From contig KE159599.1 in NCBI GenBank assembly GCA_000403275.2, forward strand, positions 583,391 through 647,390: DNA of 64,000 bases, written 5' to 3'. This DNA comes from Lachnospiraceae bacterium 28-4. GTDB lineage: Bacteria; Bacillota; Clostridia; Lachnospirales; Lachnospiraceae. The notes beneath the pieces are model-generated. The model searched no databases and was not told where the DNA came from. It saw only the letters and a program-made list of their open reading frames with translations. Positions 27,234-36,358 of the stretch are shown piece after piece (the first letter of the stretch is position 1; each line of letters begins with the position of its first letter). A program made the translations under genes and the position numbers.

Positions 27234-27899
27234 TCAATTCGTAATCCGCTTATCCAGCTTTTTCGAAAGCCTGGTTCCGACCAGCTGCAGGATCTGTACG
27301 AGTATCACAAGCAGAACCACGGTAACGATCATAATATCTGCCTGGTAACGGTAATATCCGTAACGGATCGCCACATCACCCAGTCCTCCGCCGCCCACTG
27401 CTCCGGCCATGGCGGAATATCCCAATATCGTTCCGAGAGCGATCGTCGCCCCTACGATCAGGGAAGTCCTGGCTTCCGCCAGAAGTACTTTCCAGACGAT
27501 GGTTCCCGTTCCCGCTCCCATGCTCTGCGCTGCCTCAACCACGCCCCTGTCCACCTCCAAAAGAGAGGACTCCACCAGCCGCGCGATAAACGGCGCTGCC
27601 GCTATGGTAAGAGGTACGATTGTCGCCGTAGCCCCATAACTCTTTCCTACCACAAACCGGGTAAACGGAATCAACAGCATCAGTAATATCAGAAACGGTA
27701 TCGATCTCGTCACATTGACAACCACATCCAGTATTTTATAGACTACCGCATTCGGCCTCAGCCCGTCCCTTGCCGTAATCACCAGAAGGATTCCCAGCGG
27801 AAGCCCGATCACATATGCAAAAAGAGTTGACGTCAGCGTCATATATAAAGTTGTCCCGGTTTCCTTCGCCAGCATCATAATCGTTGCGCTATCCCACAT
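27234..27899 (-). CDS. metI: Methionine ABC transporter permease
   Basis: A 221-residue permease with five or so membrane segments and the binding-protein-dependent transport signature EAARSMGAGTGTIVWKVLLAEA-like segment (EAAQSMGAGTGTIVWKV), which docks on MetN. NVTRSIPFLILLMLLIPFTR is typical of MetI. It overlaps the 3' end of metN by 11 bases, indicating coupled translation. Confidence 0.95.
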   Translation of the reverse strand: MWDSATIMMLAKETGTTLYMTLTSTLFAYVIGLPLGILLVITARDGLRPNAVVYKILDVVVNVTRSIPFLILLMLLIPFTRFVVGKSYGATATIVPLTIAAAPFIARLVESSLLEVDRGVVEAAQSMGAGTGTIVWKVLLAEARTSLIVGATIALGTILGYSAMAGAVGGGGLGDVAIRYGYYRYQADIMIVTVVLLVILVQILQLVGTRLSKKLDKRITN

Positions 27900-28899
27900 A
27901 ATTATCCAGCTCCTCCACTTCCAACTTTCTCTCTTTCAAATAACTTATCATTTTCCCCGCTACGACCTCGTCTTCCGGGAGCTGCAAAATCATCTGTCCA
28001 TGTGCCACTCCTCCGATATCTTTCGTATCCGCAAGCAGGATATTAGCCGGCGTTTTACATTCCAGCACCATATTGGCAATCACGGGTTCAAAAGAAGAAT
28101 TTTCCTTAAACACGATGCGGATGCAGCGCTTTCCTTTCATTTCCTGATAATTGCCGCCATTCTGGAACACAAGCCTCTTGGCCGCCGCCGTTTTCGGCCT
28201 TGCAAATACTTCCTCCACCGTGCCGGTCTCAGCCAGAGCCCCGCCGTCGATAATCGCCACGTGGGTGCATATTTCCTGTACTACCGCCATTTCATGGGTA
28301 ATAATAACAATCGTGATCCCATATCTTTCGTTGATTTCTTTTAAAAGCGCCAGAATGGACTTTGTCGTCGTAGGATCTAATGCGCTGGTCGCTTCGTCGC
28401 AAAGCAATATTTTCGGATTGGTCGCAAGCGCTCTTGCGATCGCTACCCTCTGCTTCTGCCCGCCGGAAAGCTGCGCCGGATAAGCCTTTGCCTTTTCCGA
28501 CAGCCCCACGATTTTCAGCAGTTCTTCCGCTCTTCCTCTGGCCTCTTTTTTCTTCTGTCCTACAATCTCCAGCGGAAAACAAATATTATCCAATACCGTG
28601 CGCTGCATCAACAGATTAAAATGCTGGAAGATCATCGCGATCTGTGTACGCATCTGGCGCAGTTCCTTTTCTTTCAGCGCCGCCAGATCTTTCCCTTCCA
28701 CCAGCACAGTCCCCCTGGTAGGCTTTTCCAGAAAATTCAGACAACGCACAAGCGTACTTTTTCCTGCCCCGCTCATACCGATGATTCCATAAATTTCTCC
28801 CTTATGGATATCTAGATCGATCCCTCTTAACGCTTCTACCGTATTTTCTTTACCAACAAATGTCTTGCTGACATCCTTAATCTGTATGATCCTTTCCAT
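27889..28899 (-). CDS. metN: Methionine ABC transporter ATPase
   Basis: About 336 residues from MERIIQIKDVSKTF. Walker A GMSGAGKST, Q-loop IFQHFNLL, signature LSGGQKQRVAIARAL, Walker B ILLCDEATSALD and the H-loop ITHEM are all intact. The C-terminal about 90 residues form the NIL regulatory domain (IRIVFKENSSFEPVIANM), which binds methionine and inhibits transport. The longer open frame to 28977 lacks a site. No SAM (S-box) or T-box leader was recognised upstream. Confidence 0.95.
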   Translation of the reverse strand: MERIIQIKDVSKTFVGKENTVEALRGIDLDIHKGEIYGIIGMSGAGKSTLVRCLNFLEKPTRGTVLVEGKDLAALKEKELRQMRTQIAMIFQHFNLLMQRTVLDNICFPLEIVGQKKKEARGRAEELLKIVGLSEKAKAYPAQLSGGQKQRVAIARALATNPKILLCDEATSALDPTTTKSILALLKEINERYGITIVIITHEMAVVQEICTHVAIIDGGALAETGTVEEVFARPKTAAAKRLVFQNGGNYQEMKGKRCIRIVFKENSSFEPVIANMVLECKTPANILLADTKDIGGVAHGQMILQLPEDEVVAGKMISYLKERKLEVEELDNYVG

Positions 28900-29069
28900 A
28901 ACCGCATCCCCATTCTTCCGCCCTTTAGAAATTCTCTTCGCGCTACGTATCATATCACAGACTGACAATTTCTGCAAGGCAATGTTTCCCGTTCCGGGCT
29001 TTGCCGGTTACGTTATATTGCTATCATCTGTACGGAATCAGATATTTTTCTGCAAGACCGGCACTCATT

Positions 29070-30014
29070 TTACTGCTCGCGGGAATGGAACATTTCCGTA
29101 GAAAGATACCGGTCGCCGGAATCCGGCAACAGGGCTACGATTGTCTTCCCTGCATTTTCTTCTCTTTTCGCCAACTGTACTGCCGCCGCCAGCGCCGCTC
29201 CTGAGGAAATACCGACAAGAATTCCTTCCCTCACCGCCAGCTTTCTTCCCGCCGCAAAAGCATCCTCATTTTTTATGCGGATCACTTCGTCATAAACGGC
29301 GGTATTTAATACGGAAGGAACAAATCCCGCGCCGATCCCCTGGATCTTATGCCCTCCGGCCTTTCCCCCGGAAAGCACCGGAGATGCATCCGGTTCTACC
29401 GCCACTATCTTTATCCTTGGATTTTTTAATTTCAGGAACTTTCCAACTCCGGTAATCGTTCCTCCGGTTCCTACCCCTGCCACAAAAATATCTATTTTTC
29501 CGTCCGTGTCCTCCCATATTTCCGGCCCGGTGTATGCCTCATGAGCCTTCGGATTGGCCGGATTATCAAACTGCCCCAGAATCACCGCGCCAGGGATATC
29601 TTCTTTTAATTCCTCCGCTTTCTCAATGGCCCCTGTCATTCCCTTCGCTCCTTCGGTCAGTACAAGTTCCGCCCCATAAGCTTTCAGAAGGTTTCTCCTC
29701 TCCACGCTCATCGTATCCGGCAGAGTCAGTATCGTCCGGTATCCTCTGGCGGCCGCCACGGAAGCGAGCCCGATCCCCGTATTCCCGGAAGTGGGTTCGA
29801 TAATAGTAGCTCCTTTTTTCAGGATGCCCTTTTGTTCCGCATCTTCGATCATGGCAAGCGCTACTCTGTCTTTCACGCTCCCCGCCGGATTCAAATATTC
29901 CAGTTTCGCCAAAATCCGCGCCTGATTCACCCCTTCCGATTCGGAAAAATTACCGACCTCCATCAGAGGCGTCCCGCCGATCAGTTCCGTTGCATTTTTC
30001 TTAATATTCGCCAT
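29070..30014 (-). CDS. cysK: Cysteine synthase A
   Basis: A 314-residue O-acetylserine sulfhydrylase. The PLP lysine is in [11 protein letters not shown] (K48), with the PLP phosphate loop in [23 protein letters not shown], and [11 protein letters not shown] as the active-site closing region. The start at 30014 is chosen because GAGGAG lies seven bases upstream; the ATG six bases earlier is too close. It makes cysteine from O-acetylserine and sulfide. It is upstream of metNIQ on the same strand, with 170 bases between. Confidence 0.95.
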   Translation of the reverse strand: MANIKKNATELIGGTPLMEVGNFSESEGVNQARILAKLEYLNPAGSVKDRVALAMIEDAEQKGILKKGATIIEPTSGNTGIGLASVAAARGYRTILTLPDTMSVERRNLLKAYGAELVLTEGAKGMTGAIEKAEELKEDIPGAVILGQFDNPANPKAHEAYTGPEIWEDTDGKIDIFVAGVGTGGTITGVGKFLKLKNPRIKIVAVEPDASPVLSGGKAGGHKIQGIGAGFVPSVLNTAVYDEVIRIKNEDAFAAGRKLAVREGILVGISSGAALAAAVQLAKREENAGKTIVALLPDSGDRYLSTEMFHSREQ

Positions 30015-30029
30015 TTTCATTCTCCTCTT

Positions 30030-30067
30030 TTAATTCATAGTATTTCTCTAGGAATTTTATGAATTAA
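30030..30067. promoter_or_regulatory. Long inverted repeat at the cysK promoter
   Basis: TTAATTCATA (30030-30039) and TATGAATTAA (30058-30067) form a perfect 10-bp inverted repeat with an 18-base spacer. A minus-strand TACTAT that could serve as -10 (30037-30042) lies inside it. The position and AT-rich form suit an operator for a cysteine-metabolism regulator such as a CymR/IscR-type Rrf2 protein. The regulator is inferred. Confidence 0.5.
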
Positions 30068-30115
30068 ATATTAGCACTATGGGGGGGATATGTCAATACT
30101 TATCTTATGCGGTCA

Positions 30116-30463
30116 CGGAAGTCAATTTTTATCATCGCCATGGCGGCAGAAGGCCTAAGGGGAGTGCGGCGGCTGGGAAAGGGCTGCGGGGGAGCCGGTT
30201 TTCTGCTGTTGCGTACGATCAGTTATTTCACTTATGAAATGGCCAATAACCAGAGTGAAATCGCCAGGGAGGGCGGTTTCTGGGAGCGTAGGACAGGATG
30301 TCCGTTGCTCCCGGCTCGTTCGGCTGGATGGCATATATCCATTTCATTAGTGAAATCTGATCGGAAGCTCCAGCGGAAAATCGGCTCCCCCGCAGCCCTT
30401 TCCCAGCCGCCGCACTCCCCTTAGGCCTTCTGCCGCCATGGCGATGATAAAAATTGATTTCCG
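30116..30463. repeat. Long palindromic element, family 2 copy B
   Basis: A 348-bp element. The arms 30116-30243 and about 30340-30463 are inverted copies, nearly identical over the outer 90 bp. The outer end reads GGAAATCAATTTTTAT on the right and GGAAGTCAATTTTTAT on the left. Inner arm segments TTTCACTTATGAAATGG and CCATTTCATTAGTGAAA pair with each other. The core (30244-30338) holds a hairpin GGGAGC...GCTCCC enclosing GGACAGGATGTCC. It lies between the divergent starts of cysK and arcC. Confidence 0.9.
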
Positions 30464-30577
30464 CTGGATAATTGCAAAACCGGTAGAAAAATCCACGCCT
30501 GTATGCTAGAATGGATGTCAAAGGAATCGGGGAATGTTTCCTCCCTTACTAAAATTGAAAATACAACAGGTGATGCT

Positions 30578-31537
30578 ATGTATCAAAATATATATACACA
30601 AATTATGAAAAAAAGAGTCGTCGTCTCCCTCGGCCACCAAGCCTTAGGCTATACTACATTGGAGCAGAGGGATGCCGTACAAATCACTGCCAGAGCCCTC
30701 GCCGATCTGGTGGAGGCCGGTTACCAGCTTACCATCACCCATAGCAACGGACCTCAGGTAAGCATGATCCATAAGGCCATGACCGAACTGCGCCGTGTCT
30801 ATATCGACTATACCCCGGCCCCCATGTGCGTCTGTTCTGCCATGAGCCAGGGATATGTGGGCTATGATATTCAGAATTCCCTGCGGTCAGAACTTTTAAG
30901 CCGCGGGATTTCACGGACGGTCAGCACCGTCCTGACCCAAGTAACGGTAGACCCCTACGATGAAGCGTTTTACGAGCCTACCAAGATTATCGGGCGCTAT
31001 ATGTCCAGGGATGATGCGGAAACAGAAATCAAAAAAGGAAATTACGTCATAGAAGAGCCGGGCAAAGGCTTCCGTCGCGCGGTCGCCGCTCCGAAGCCCA
31101 TAGATATCGTGGAAATCGAAGCGATCCGCCTCCTCGCCGACGCCGGACAGGTCGTCATCGCATGCGGCGGCGGCGGTATTCCCGTGATCGAACAAAAACA
31201 TGCATTACAAGGCGCTTCCGCCGTCATCGAAAAAGATTCTATTGCCGGAAAGCTGGCCGGAGACTTGAAAGCGGATCAGCTGATCATCCTCACCAGCGTT
31301 CCTTGCGTATACAAAAATTTTGGTTCCGACCAGCAGGAAGAACTTCGTTCTCTGACGGTCTCCGAAGCCATGGCTTACCGGGAAGAAAAGCAATTCGGCG
31401 AAGGCAACATGCTCCCTAAAATAGATGCCGCCATCGCTTATTTGAATGTCTGCCCGCAAGGCAGCGTATTGATCACTTCCCTGGACTGCGTCAAAGAAGC
31501 CCTGAAAGGCAGCGTAGGAACACTTATCCGTTCATAA
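30578..31537 (+). CDS. arcC: Carbamate kinase
   Basis: About 319 residues from MYQNIYTQIMKKRVVV, with AGGTGA upstream. It makes ATP and carbamate from carbamoyl phosphate, typically the last step of arginine or agmatine/purine fermentation. Family segments are VVSLGHQALG, TITHSNGPQVSMI, MSQGYVGYDIQNSL, GKGFRRAVAAPKPIDI, VIACGGGGIPVI and KDSIAGKLAGDLKADQLIILT. The initial VVSLGHQALG replaces the more common ALGGNAL but is seen in variants. No arcA or arcB lies beside it. Confidence 0.9.
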   Translation: MYQNIYTQIMKKRVVVSLGHQALGYTTLEQRDAVQITARALADLVEAGYQLTITHSNGPQVSMIHKAMTELRRVYIDYTPAPMCVCSAMSQGYVGYDIQNSLRSELLSRGISRTVSTVLTQVTVDPYDEAFYEPTKIIGRYMSRDDAETEIKKGNYVIEEPGKGFRRAVAAPKPIDIVEIEAIRLLADAGQVVIACGGGGIPVIEQKHALQGASAVIEKDSIAGKLAGDLKADQLIILTSVPCVYKNFGSDQQEELRSLTVSEAMAYREEKQFGEGNMLPKIDAAIAYLNVCPQGSVLITSLDCVKEALKGSVGTLIRS

Positions 31538-31624
31538 GCTCCTTTGCCATATGGACGTCGGACTCTGCTATATAAAAACTATATAAAAATGAGAAAAGAT
31601 TGAAAATTAAAAATGGAGAAGACA

Positions 31625-32062
31625 ATGAACAACCATGCATCCATGCGCCAGGAAATATTAGACTATGCTTTTGCCGAATATGGCACAGAGCCGGAATATC
31701 TGTGGAAAGATTCGCCGAACTGCGCCGTCCTTCGCCATTCCGGCAATAACAAATGGTACGGCATTATCATGGACGTGCCGAAAAGCAGACTCGGCCTTAC
31801 GGAAAATAACGACACCAGCAGCAGCGCCAATCATACTGTCGATGCAGCAGTTGATGTTGATGTCGTTGATATCCTGAACGTCAAATGCGATCCCGATATG
31901 AACGGCGCGCTACGCACACAAAACGGTTTTCTTCCCGCCTACCATATGCACAAAGGGCATTGGATCTCGATCCTTCTGGACGGAACCGTAGAGAAGGATC
32001 GTATTTTTCCCCTTCTCGACATGAGCTTTGCGCTCACCGATCTTCGGAAGAAAAAGCAATAA
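31625..32062 (+). CDS. MmcQ/YjbR family protein
   Basis: About 145 residues from MNNHASMRQEIL, with GGAG six bases upstream. The family pattern is present: RQEILDYAFAEYGTEPEYLW near the start, VLRHSGNNKWYGIIMDV, ILNVKCDP and YHMHKGHWISILLDGTV. The middle has a polar insert (TENNDTSSSANHT) not seen in short members. YjbR-like proteins have a CyaY/double-wing fold and are often called DNA-binding, but their function is not established. It follows arcC by 87 bases and converges with lspA. Confidence 0.82.
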   Translation: MNNHASMRQEILDYAFAEYGTEPEYLWKDSPNCAVLRHSGNNKWYGIIMDVPKSRLGLTENNDTSSSANHTVDAAVDVDVVDILNVKCDPDMNGALRTQNGFLPAYHMHKGHWISILLDGTVEKDRIFPLLDMSFALTDLRKKKQ

Positions 32063-32065
32063 TAT

Positions 32066-32515
32066 TTATGGCCTGGTTCCTGCCAGCGCCGCCATCATCG
32101 CCCCTATGATAATCCCGAAATCCGACAGGTTAAACACGATCCGCGAGAACCGTTTCCCACCGAATCCAAAGCTGAAATAATCTACCACATATTTTCTTCT
32201 GAGCCTGTCATACGTATTGCTGAATCCCCCTCCCAGCAACAGGGAAAGACCCGTTTTCAACATCCTGTTCCCCTGTCCCAAAGACAGGATAAAGGCCGCT
32301 GCCACTATGACCGTCAAAAATACCGACAGCGCCGCCACCATGGGCCTTCTTTTCTGCCCCGCGTTTAAAACTGCCCCCTCGTTATGGTGAAGGCGGAAGC
32401 GGAGCAGACCTTTGCACCGTTTTCTTTCTTTTCCGTCCGCCAGGGAACGTTCCATGTGGTTTTTTATGAAGAGATCGCCAACGAAAACAGCCGCTGCCAT
32501 ACATAGGTAAATCAT
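32066..32515 (-). CDS. Signal peptidase II-like membrane protein
   Basis: A 149-residue, four-segment membrane protein beginning MIYLCMAAAVFVGDLF with GGGAGG upstream. It has the two aspartates expected of LspA: GGGFSNTYDRL in place of GNLIDR, and RIVFNLSDFGIIIGA in place of FNVADS. HHNEGAVLNAG matches the LspA segment NxGxAF loosely. It starts 22 bases after the stop of the HD-Hsp90 gene and was probably transcribed with it. It may be a divergent lipoprotein signal peptidase dedicated to something local rather than the housekeeping enzyme. Confidence 0.75.
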   Translation of the reverse strand: MIYLCMAAAVFVGDLFIKNHMERSLADGKERKRCKGLLRFRLHHNEGAVLNAGQKRRPMVAALSVFLTVIVAAAFILSLGQGNRMLKTGLSLLLGGGFSNTYDRLRRKYVVDYFSFGFGGKRFSRIVFNLSDFGIIIGAMMAALAGTRP

Positions 32516-32537
32516 GCTTCCACCTCCCTGTTTTTCT

Positions 32538-35500
32538 TTACACATCCCATTCTTCCCCTTCTTCCTCCCAGAAATCCTCCCAGAAATCCTCCCAACCGAT
32601 CACCGGCATAGATTTCACATCCAGGCCATGACAGTTTGACAGGGCGCATAACTGTTCGCGAATCACATGGTACTCCTGGATAATATCATCCGCATCTTTC
32701 AAACAAAGACATTCCACCATTTGCCGGAACTGCCGCTGGAAATACCGATTCAGCAAGGCCGAATTTTCCAACAGCCAGGCTGTCATGGGATGATCCTCTG
32801 TAATTCCCCTTCGGAAGAACCGGAAAGCATGGCACATATATTTCCTGCTTTGGTCACTGGCTGCCCTGCAAAACATCATAGGAGGAAAAATATCATACTT
32901 TCCCTTGTCTTCTTCCTCTTTCTTTTTATGAAACATAATGATCTGTCCCTTTTCATAATTTATTGTCATATCATAATGATCTTGTAAATATACCATTGCA
33001 TATTTGTACATCATTTGATGCATACCACTCATATACACCAATAATGCCATCTTATATTTGTCTTCTTTCCTTCCTGCATATTCCTGGTATTCTCTTATAA
33101 TTCCTTTCGCGCAGTCTTTCTGATTCTGCATCATCCATTGCCCTACCGTAGAATTTTGCACCTCCCGCCACCCGGATAAAGTTATAAGGTTCCAATCTGC
33201 CAATTCAAATAAGAATTCTGCGTTATCCGGCATCACATATTTATCCAAAATCCCCCTAATTCCCACAAGAAGATCCAACGGCAGCTTTACTATCTTAGAA
33301 CGGCTGGCCTTCACTGTCGGTTTCCACTTTCCTTCGAGTAAAAACAATTTACAATTCCCGATATCAAGATGATCATATAGTGTTCTGTCCATTACAATAC
33401 CCTGATAGATAACACCCCCGACAATATAATGATTGCCAAAAATAGTATCCCAAATCCCCTCCAAATTCTCATATTTCAACTCACCTAATTCAACCCAAAA
33501 GCTTCTTGTTTTTATATCGTCTCGTCCAACTCTTACATAGCTATCCATATTCTCTGCCTTGCTAATTTCCTCTTGCCTTAGCCAGCATTGGAATATGCAC
33601 TTCGATTTTTCCCCCGGACAGTAAATCTCACCCCCCACTGTATAATTCTTCCCTCCCTCTTCCCAATATAATTTCCTTTCAAAACACACCTCATGCTTCG
33701 CCAGCACGCCCGAAAAACCAGGCAGGACTTGTAGTTCTTCCGTATCCAGCGGTATTACCGTCTGCACCAGCTTGGGATAATTCCCCCTGACAGCAGGAAA
33801 ACAATCATCAAATTTCTTCTTCGTTCTCTGATCCAGCTCATAAACCCTCTCTCCCGCAAGGTCATGGGCGATTTTCATCGCTTCCCTGTAAGTCCTGCCC
33901 ACCCTTTTCTTATTATAATATACGGGCATCCTGGCTCCGCAAAGATATTTACTCACCGTTTCGCGCAAGTTCAAAGCCCCCAGCTTTCCCGGATCCAGCC
34001 GGATCGCGATAGATGTACCCGGTTTTCCCCTGTATCCGCGCCACTCCGAACAGTCTTGTCCTTCTTCTCCAAAAAAATCCGGCCTTGGAAGGTTTCCTCC
34101 TGTCCCATGATTTTCTGCCTGGCTCCTGATCGTATAATATCCTTTTAACCCCGTCACCTGCAGCCGTATGCCATAGTCCGTCCCCCGCGCATGCCCTTCC
34201 GGCATTTCCTCGCGGCGGTTTTTTTCCGGGTCGAAATACAACGTGGAAACTTCCACAAAATCCCCGCACAAAAAACAGGATAAAAAACCGATCCCAAAGC
34301 AGCTGATTCCGTAAAACTCCTCCATCCGCCCGTGATCCCGCAAATCCCTTTTTAACTCCTGCGAAGTGTAGTAGGAATTGCCCACCTTTAAAAAATAACG
34401 CTGCAACATTCCAAGAGTCATCCCGGTTCCATAATCATCGATACGAAACCAAAGCTTTCCCTCCTTATCGCTCCACTCCCAGCAATCGATATGCGACTCC
34501 TCCGGCACAAAGGAAGCATCCATCTCCCCCCGCAGCAGCGTGGCATCAATCGCATTCTGCAGCAGTTCCCTCACGAAAACATCCCGGTCATCATACAGGT
34601 TTTCTCCCATCAGGAGATGCAATATCTGTTCCTGATCCATCGTAAGGCTAAAATCGCCGCCCAGATACCCGTCCGACTCGATCTCCCCGCGGCATACTGC
34701 CCGCGGAAATGGAAATTCCTGCCGCCATCCCGCCCTGCAATACCTCTGCAGCCCGGCACACTGATAGAGTTCCTCATCCACCCAATCCAGAAAATGTCTG
34801 ACCGCATGTTCTATCTCCGGGTTTTTGCAGCGGGCCTTATAAGGCAGCTCTTCTCCGGCAGGAACCGGCGGATAAGAAAAACCTGCCGAAGACTGATGTT
34901 TTTTCCATTCTTCACGGCTCTTTTCATTATATGCGGCATAACTGTAAAGCACTCTCGGCGCACGGGTATCGTCGAAGTCCAGCAGATCGGCCAGACGCAG
35001 CAGCAACGCGCAGAATAACGGATCAGCATCGCTGGCCGCCAGATATTCCAGTTCCCTGTTTATACGAAGCTCCTTCGGCCCCTCTCCATGAGCCTGACAG
35101 ACCGCCAGCACGCACCTTTTCGGAACCGCCCGTACCGGCCAGCTGTCCATTAATTCCATCCATCCTTCATTTTGCAAAACCTCCGATATGCGAAAGGGAT
35201 GCAGCGTGCGGAGATACCACTGCCTCTTATCCTCCGGCCATTCTTCCGACGCGCATCCTAATAGTTCCGGGGCATATTCCCGCAGAAATTCCTGACGGGC
35301 TCTTTCCCTGGAAAAAGCAGACTCCCGCTCCTCATCCGTATACACCATCCCAAGGTCATGCAGACAAGCGGCCAGAATGAGCAGTTCTATTTCCCCTGCC
35401 GACAGCTTTCCGATCCAGTCCCCGAGCAGACCGCCCATAGCATCCAGAACATTTCTTACATGGATTCCGTCATGCAGCGTATAGTTTTTAAAGTCCTGCC

Positions 35501-35636
35501 GCACATCGCCTAAATACGCCACGGCCTCCTCATACACTTTTTTCACCCATGCCATTCTTTCTTCATCCGAAGACATTTTTTCCCGATATGCCCGCCATAG
35601 CGCGGTGCTTTCCAACCCCTGAGAACGTTCTGCCAT
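32538..35636 (-). CDS. HD domain fused to Hsp90-like (GHKL) ATPase
   Basis: A 1032-residue cytoplasmic protein. The N-terminal 230 residues form an HD-type phosphohydrolase-like domain: H55 and H59 in LHDGIHVRNV, HD at 93-94 in CLHDLGMVY, then H146, H183 and D217 (RLADLLDFDD). Residues about 340-620 form an Hsp90/GHKL ATP-binding domain: RELLQNAIDA (E357, N361, D364), IDDYGTGM and GISCFGIGF. The C-terminal 400 residues are unassigned, ending in an acidic, Trp-rich tail with a WEDF repeat. HD plus Hsp90-like fusions are rarely characterised. Similar N-terminal combinations occur in putative stress or anti-phage genes. GGGGAT precedes the start. Confidence 0.8.
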   Translation of the reverse strand: MAERSQGLESTALWRAYREKMSSDEERMAWVKKVYEEAVAYLGDVRQDFKNYTLHDGIHVRNVLDAMGGLLGDWIGKLSAGEIELLILAACLHDLGMVYTDEERESAFSRERARQEFLREYAPELLGCASEEWPEDKRQWYLRTLHPFRISEVLQNEGWMELMDSWPVRAVPKRCVLAVCQAHGEGPKELRINRELEYLAASDADPLFCALLLRLADLLDFDDTRAPRVLYSYAAYNEKSREEWKKHQSSAGFSYPPVPAGEELPYKARCKNPEIEHAVRHFLDWVDEELYQCAGLQRYCRAGWRQEFPFPRAVCRGEIESDGYLGGDFSLTMDQEQILHLLMGENLYDDRDVFVRELLQNAIDATLLRGEMDASFVPEESHIDCWEWSDKEGKLWFRIDDYGTGMTLGMLQRYFLKVGNSYYTSQELKRDLRDHGRMEEFYGISCFGIGFLSCFLCGDFVEVSTLYFDPEKNRREEMPEGHARGTDYGIRLQVTGLKGYYTIRSQAENHGTGGNLPRPDFFGEEGQDCSEWRGYRGKPGTSIAIRLDPGKLGALNLRETVSKYLCGARMPVYYNKKRVGRTYREAMKIAHDLAGERVYELDQRTKKKFDDCFPAVRGNYPKLVQTVIPLDTEELQVLPGFSGVLAKHEVCFERKLYWEEGGKNYTVGGEIYCPGEKSKCIFQCWLRQEEISKAENMDSYVRVGRDDIKTRSFWVELGELKYENLEGIWDTIFGNHYIVGGVIYQGIVMDRTLYDHLDIGNCKLFLLEGKWKPTVKASRSKIVKLPLDLLVGIRGILDKYVMPDNAEFLFELADWNLITLSGWREVQNSTVGQWMMQNQKDCAKGIIREYQEYAGRKEDKYKMALLVYMSGMHQMMYKYAMVYLQDHYDMTINYEKGQIIMFHKKKEEEDKGKYDIFPPMMFCRAASDQSRKYMCHAFRFFRRGITEDHPMTAWLLENSALLNRYFQRQFRQMVECLCLKDADDIIQEYHVIREQLCALSNCHGLDVKSMPVIGWEDFWEDFWEEEGEEWDV

Positions 35637-35990
35637 AATCCCCTGTCCCCTTTATCTTTGTTATTTTCTTTGATTTATGTATACAGCTTTTTTCTTATTA
35701 TAATCCATCACCGGCCAGCCATTCAACCGCTTTCGCCGTAATATATTTTCCTGTTAGGGGATCTAATACGATATGACTTAAAAAAACTTGTCATATCTCC
35801 CCTTCGTTGCAGACATAAAAATCCTCCTGGAACTTTACGTCCGTAGAAAAGTCAGCCAACCAGCCCTCATTCTCAGCACGTTTTACGCAGGTTGAACCTT
35901 AAGGCATTCGTGTGATACCCAGTGGATTGAACGGGCAACGAGTAAATCTGGTATTGACCATTGCTAATACATCTTAAAGGAGTATCTGCT
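35637..35990. other. Intergenic region with gene debris and IS110 left end
   Basis: No intact gene. The minus strand at 35698-35790 can be read as a 30-codon tail ending DPLTGKYITAKAVEWLAG, which looks like the C-terminus of a lost protein I cannot name. From about 35860 to the ATG at 35991 the sequence is the non-coding left end of an IS110-type element, where that family encodes its bridge RNA. I could not fold that RNA by eye. Confidence 0.45.
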
Positions 35991-36193
35991 ATGAACGCTG
36001 TTGGTATTGATGTTTCCAAGGGCAAGAGCACTGTCACCATCCGCAGAGCCGGTGATGTTGTCATCATGCCTCCCCGCGACATCACTCACACACAGTCCGC
36101 TATCAATGACCTGATCGATCTGATACGGGGGCTTGACAGGGAAACGAAAGCCTGTATGGAACACACCGGGAGATACTATAAACCAGTCGCCAT
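35991..36193 (+). pseudogene. IS110-family transposase, 5' fragment
   Basis: Begins MNAVGIDVSKGKSTVTI, the N-terminal catalytic Asp motif (GIDVSK) of DEDD transposases of IS110, then CMEHTGRYYKPVA. GGAG lies upstream of the ATG. After about 68 codons the match stops abruptly and another reading frame with unrelated sequence begins, so most of the DEDD domain and the whole C-terminal serine domain are missing. It is non-functional by itself. Confidence 0.8.
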
Positions 36194-36358
36194 GATGTCC
36201 GTTTTGCCCTCCCGGTCTATGACGAAAATGTGCTTGTCAGATACAATATCTTTCATGCCCGTCTTTTGATTAACCATGCTGAAAATGGCAGGAAATATCT
36301 GTATGATATTCTGGCAGTAAAAAAAGAAACGAGCAAGCCGCAGCAAGATATACGGTGA
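36194..36358 (+). pseudogene. Unrelated C-terminal gene fragment fused after IS110
   Basis: Directly at the IS110 break, in another frame, 54 codons read DVRFALPVYDENVLVRYNIF, then HARLLINHAENGRKYLYDIL, then AVKKETSKPQ before a stop. The composition is that of a real protein C-terminus. It resembles tails of large mobile-element or phage polyvalent proteins in gut Clostridia, but I cannot name it with confidence. It marks a deletion that joined two mobile-element genes. Confidence 0.5.

Noticed and set aside
28900-29070. Possible SAM or T-box riboswitch before metN
   Set aside because: No S-box core or T-box sequence is recognisable in this 170-base gap.
32540-32600. Tandem repeat at the 3' end of the HD-Hsp90 gene
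   Set aside because: It is a simple in-frame duplication giving a WEDF repeat in the acidic tail. It does not indicate a mobile element or array.
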